Assembly: GCA_964035575.1 (NCBI GenBank)
Contig: OZ037865.1
Location: 992,001-1,056,000, forward strand
From: Rhynchopus sp. YZ270_cl-10
Lineage: Eukaryota > Euglenozoa > Diplonemea > Diplonemida > Diplonemidae
DNA length: 64,000 nucleotides
Reading direction: 5' to 3'
Both the position numbers and the translations under genes were made by a program. Shown here piece after piece: positions 62,397 to 64,000 of the stretch; positions within the stretch are counted from its first letter, which is position 1; each line of letters opens with the position of its first letter. Below the pieces are notes generated by a model. The model searched no databases. It was not told the origin of the DNA and saw nothing but the letters and a program-made list of their open reading frames with translations.

Positions 62397-64000
62397 TGCT
62401 CTTCCAAAAAGAGGCCCTCTTCCTCTCATTGCTTGCTTTCTGTATTTTCTTCTTCTTCTTCTTCTTCGCCTTTCGCCCTATACAGGAAAGAGCACCCTCA
62501 TTTTTTCTCACTCTTTCTTTTTTTTCTTTTGTGTAAAGCAACCTTTTAGGCAGGCTAAGGCTTTCATCTCACAGTATTTTTTTTTTTCTTCTATTTTTTT
62601 CTTTTTTTTTTTTTTTCAAAACAAAACCCCCCTTCTGTTGATGCTTGCAATTCGTCTGCGTATGCGTTTTTTATTTTACTTTCAATTCTGTGAATTGAAA
62701 GTAAATGAATCTAATTTACTTGGTTCTTCTACAGGAGCGACACAGTATACGCCCCTTAGCTGGGACACGTGGTGGCTGTATTGATAATTTGTGATAATTT
62801 CCCATCACATTGTGAGTATTGTGCATTATGCATTATGACGGGCAATTCTCACAAATGCAACCACCACTAGCTGGGGCCCCCCTCTCCCCACTCACCCTTG
62901 TTCCCTTTGTTGCCTCTGTAATCTGTAATGGAGGGCAGACGAATTATCTACACTTTACAACAATGAGCACTTCATTTCAACAAGCGTTCCAAAAAAAAAA
63001 AAAACAGCTGTGGTGTGGCGTACAGGGCGCACAACGCGTCTGTAACGGATTAAACAGTGTGCACCACAGTGATCGGGTGAGCTGCGCTGCGATGGTACAG
63101 AGCAGAGAAGAACCTTTTACGCGCCCTCTTTTGCTGCTAAATGGCTGGCACTGGGGGTGAACGTCATTTTTATTTTTGTTTGTTTTGTTTTTATTTTGTG
63201 TGTGTGCGTGTGCAGCGATTCGTTCAAGTTTTCTTTTCTGTGTCAAAAAAAGAAGAAGAAAAAAGCACCATTCAGATGCGCGGAGACAAAAGGCGGCGCG
63301 TTTTCTGACAAAAAAAAAAAAAAAATGGTGCATTTTTTTTTTAGCGGTATCATTTGACCGTGGTGAAAAAAAGGGAAAAAAGGGATCCATCTTGAAGTGT
63401 TTCGACACTTTTCTGGAGGGTTTCCTGCTTATTCAAAGATGAGTCGTACAAGCGGCACATTCATCTCACAAATGCCTATTCTTTTCTATTCTTCTTTGCT
63501 GGAATTTTGTTGCTGTGTTTCTTTTTCCTCTATTTTAAAGATTCTGTGAAAAAAAAAATTGTGGCTGATATCTCATGATAGCAGTCTATAATCAAACATT
63601 TTTTTCCCTATTATTTTTTTCCATCATCTGAACAATCAAACCTACGAAATGTGTTTGCACAAAGGAATGTTTTGTGCAGCATTAGTGGTGATTTTCAAAA
63701 AATGGATTAAAATGCTCTAGAAAAATGCGCAAAATACTATCAGACAAATCTGTAAAGAACAAAATCTGACAAAAATAATGGGGAATTCCCGTTTGTTTTT
63801 TGTTATTTTTACTATGTTTTGGTACCCAAAAAAGGTGGAAAGTGGAGAATTGCACGATGTGGCGACACAAAGAGGCAACTACACTATTCCAACTATTAAA
63901 AAAATTTGAGTGGAGCTCACGAAAAAAAAGCGAGGTGTCTACACGTTTATCAATTATTCAAAAAGAAAAAAGAAAAAATCATTTCGTTTACTTCGATATG
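62397..64000 (+). other. Spacer to window end with R1, R3, R4, R5, R7, R8
   Basis: No gene recognised. Diverged R4 (62546-62585), R5-like (62640-62685), R8 fragment (63129-63160), R7 (63438-63475), and an adjoining R3-R1 pair (63836-63965) at the edge. 62730-63150 is less T-rich and has no recognised feature. Confidence 0.5.

Overview
The window looks like nuclear DNA of a repeat-rich protist. Its seven host genes all lie on the + strand, four as single exons and three (13 exons in all) split by GT-AG introns of 166-614 nt. Five of the seven start codons follow a pyrimidine tract ending in AG by 1-41 nt, as expected for spliced-leader trans-splicing or 5'UTR introns. A two-pass membrane protein with a degenerate class III cyclase domain and a C-terminal STE11-type kinase is the RDK1-like architecture known from kinetoplastids. 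Together with the co-directional genes and cis-introns this suggests a euglenozoan, perhaps a diplonemid. That placement is inference.

Layout. 1-4.7 kb: a 1.1-kb foldback element and gene-free repeats. 4.7-17 kb: a cysteine-rich PLAC8-like protein, a five-exon mitochondrial translation initiation factor IF-2, a 122-aa unknown protein, and a WD40 protein with an N-myristoylation start. 17-38.9 kb: gene-free and full of DNA transposons with readable target-site duplications (TSDs): hAT-like elements (8-bp TSD), a pogo-like element with a partial transposase (TA), a TIR element carrying a LINE-like fragment (TA), two inverted Mutator-like copies (9-bp TSD), tiny TIR elements (5-bp TSD) and a (GT)100 tract. 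38.9-48.8 kb: three consecutive kinase genes, namely a CMGC/CDK-like kinase, a STE11-like kinase with an N-terminal RII/DPY-30-like docking domain, and the RDK1-like cyclase-kinase. 48.8-64 kb: gene-free again, with hAT-like and foldback elements, an exact 260-bp tandem duplication and many short repeats.

The most unusual feature is a set of at least eight families (here R1-R8) of 35-190-nt dispersed modules ending in A- or T-tracts. I count roughly 85 copies, all in the gene-sense orientation; the only reverse copies I found lie inside transposons. R2 keeps a hairpin while its stem sequence changes, R1 starts with a tRNA A-box-like segment in its longest copies, and R1, R2 and R3 abut in varying order. 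Their nature (retroposed small RNAs, RNA-processing signals or ncRNA genes) is not settled by the sequence.

The three kinase genes may form a signalling neighbourhood, since kinetoplastid RDK1 restrains differentiation and RII-like domains tether kinases to scaffolds. That link is inferred only from adjacency. All coordinates and counts were read by eye; splice sites are predictions from frame continuity and GT-AG signals.
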